Shown here piece after piece: positions 14,401 to 14,655 of a stretch of 14,655 bases of DNA. This stretch comes from Bacteroidota bacterium. GTDB lineage: Bacteria; Bacteroidota; Ignavibacteria; SZUA-365. The stretch lies in assembly GCA_018224345.1 (NCBI GenBank), contig JAGTUW010000359.1, positions 1 through 14,655 of the forward strand. The letters are read 5' to 3'. Each line of letters starts with the position of its first letter. Position 1 is the first letter of the stretch. Position numbers and translations under genes: made by a program. The notes beneath the pieces are model-generated. The model was not told where the DNA came from. It worked only from the letters and a program-made list of their open reading frames with translations, and did no database searches.

Positions 14401-14538
14401 GATATCAACGATCCGGACAGCCGGGTTTCACGACACAAGCGGCGCGATCTTGATTATACCCTGCTGAGTGAATACAATCTGCGACCGCGCACGACTTTCC
14501 TTGCACGGCTCCGGAATCCGAATCCGGCGTTGTCGTGA
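11494..14538 (+). CDS. actB: Alternative complex III molybdopterin-like/iron-sulfur subunit
   Basis: A 1014-residue fusion typical of ActB. The N-terminal region (to about 55) begins with KQYWLSLRDKENTP. DRRTFLTLMGASLALAGLTSC (58-78) resembles a twin-arginine export motif with a lipobox-like Cys, as found in this family. Residues roughly 80-740 form the molybdopterin-oxidoreductase-like domain, which in known ActB proteins holds no Mo cofactor. The C-terminal part is a four-cluster ferredoxin domain: CIGCGSCTIAC (791-801), CHHCEMAPCEQVC (846-858), CIGTRYCSNNC (878-888), then CTYC (927-930) and CEDAC (957-961). In characterised complexes these bind three 4Fe-4S and one 3Fe-4S cluster that carry electrons from quinol to the hemes. 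ATG 11494 overlaps the actA stop and is preferred; GTG 11485 is also possible. No frame damage is seen. Confidence 0.93.
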   Translation: MKANSPKKDMQQPDDLTTMNTGKQYWLSLRDKENTPAYRAILEREFPEGTLVAAGGIDRRTFLTLMGASLALAGLTSCRRPEEEIVPYVSKPEELTIGNALQYATSMPLGTEAHSLLVTAREGRPISIQGNPLDTATGSASTVWANASILNLYDPDRSQHVYAGMAQSPVATFLDTWSSLYATQKENGGESLALLCRPSASPTLDRLLGAFRTVFPSALVATWDPVSDTAILEGHRIAFGRPLRAQYDFTHADIILALDADPFGNDYDAFANARGFATRRQVDSADATMNRLYVVEPSLTQTAALADHRLRLEAGRIPGFAATLLDALAERGLPVPASLRTLNPADTMIDSRWINAVADDLLAHRGQSLVVAGRGQHASVHALVAVINHLLGNSGRSVQYVTQPHAHESDPDSLRTLTTAMNEGKVETLIILGGNPVFDAAVDLDFRSALSKVGVSIHAGLHRDETAHACTWHLPLRHYLEAWGDVSSLHGHFGVIQPLIEPLYKDGISDVELLALLTTGVLEKGHDIVRETWEGIIPGLPAHTWRGILHDGLFPRDIDVETPVPAIDAIATQLSADLFTPVALSRENMEVLFRLSPAVHDGRFANNGWLQEFPDPVTKLTWDNAALISQRTAGELELQDGDLVRLTIQGRETPMPVWVLPGQADYCVTLLLGYGRRHAGRVGTGCGFNSYRLRGTDNLYTARGLGIGPTFARHKLACVQDHHGLDVERMAREGVQERLPMIYREGTLEQYRTHPTFAKDLVVAPPLRSSWEHHDYSEGHQWGMSIDLNACIGCGSCTIACQSENNIPVVGKDQVLNGREMHWIRIDRYYTGDIDDPGVRVMPLACHHCEMAPCEQVCPVAATSHDEEGLNVMTYNRCIGTRYCSNNCPYKVRRFNFYNYTRDLPESVHMVQNPDVTVRFRGVMEKCTYCTQRITRGKIKAKIEGRQLADGDIRVACEDACPTQAIVFGDINDPDSRVSRHKRRDLDYTLLSEYNLRPRTTFLARLRNPNPALS

Positions 14539-14590
14539 ACGGTAGACTTCCTCAATTGAAAAATACTGTGAACCATAAACTGGTAACAAC

Positions 14591-14655
14591 GTGAGTGTGA
14601 AATCAACAAATGTCAAACCGGCCGCTGCTCTGCTTGAAGAGCCCCCTCTGGTACA
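14591..14655 (+). CDS. actC: Start of probable ActC (NrfD-like membrane subunit), partial
   Basis: From GTG 14591 a frame stays open to the right edge and begins MSVKSTNVKPAAALLEEPPLV. ActC proteins usually have a short polar N-terminus with an (R/E)EPLV-like segment before ten membrane helices, and actC normally follows actB, so the position and this segment fit. A second in-frame GTG at 14597 is an alternative start. The ribosome binding site is weak. Only about 21 codons are visible, so the assignment leans on gene order. Confidence 0.5.
   Translation, partial: MSVKSTNVKPAAALLEEPPLV

Overview
The window looks like chromosome of a Bacteroidota-group bacterium in the wide sense (Bacteroidota, Chlorobiota, Ignavibacteria, Kapabacteria or Rhodothermota), with a moderately GC-rich genome. 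The clues are a C-terminal type IX secretion sorting domain at the left edge, the first genes of an alternative complex III (act) operon at the right edge, an alanine racemase of a subfamily I recall from these phyla, and several starts preceded by AT-rich leaders without a clear Shine-Dalgarno sequence. Family assignments come from reading motifs; no database search was possible, and the lineage is not pinned down further.

Layout. 1-425 (+): the end of a secreted protein with a type IX sorting tail. 637-1369 (-): a small Lys-rich/Asp-rich protein carrying a 15-bp tandem repeat and, upstream of it, a 90-residue single-RRM RNA-binding protein, separated by a strong hairpin terminator. 1794-6138 (+): an arginine cluster argB-argD-argC-argJ behind a good promoter candidate. 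6197-7369 (-): an alanine racemase-like gene, convergent with argJ. 7618-8748 (+): an M20D-type amidohydrolase. 8898-9587 (-): an orphan NarL/LuxR-like regulator whose receiver domain has lost its phosphorylation residues. 9843-10148 (-): a small coiled-coil/one-membrane-helix protein of unknown function. 10149-10849: about 700 bases with no intact gene, holding a decayed IS3-type transposase fragment and the act promoter region with a perfect palindrome. 10850 to the right edge (+): actA, actB and the first codons of a probable actC.

How the genes work together. ArgB, ArgC and ArgD convert N-acetylglutamate to N-acetylornithine. ArgJ then releases ornithine and passes the acetyl group back to glutamate, so the cluster encodes the acetyl-recycling middle of arginine synthesis (the carbamoyl-transfer and later steps are not here). 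ActA (pentaheme cytochrome c), ActB (molybdopterin-like plus iron-sulfur protein) and ActC (NrfD-like membrane subunit) are the core of a quinol:electron-acceptor oxidoreductase that replaces the bc1 complex in respiration.

Most of the window is conserved housekeeping and respiratory content. The points that merit a second look are the aspartate-less response regulator, the transposase relic next to the act promoter, the palindrome in that promoter, the variable-length acidic repeat, and unusual start arrangements in the arg cluster. I did not find convincing evidence of a wholly undescribed multi-gene system.
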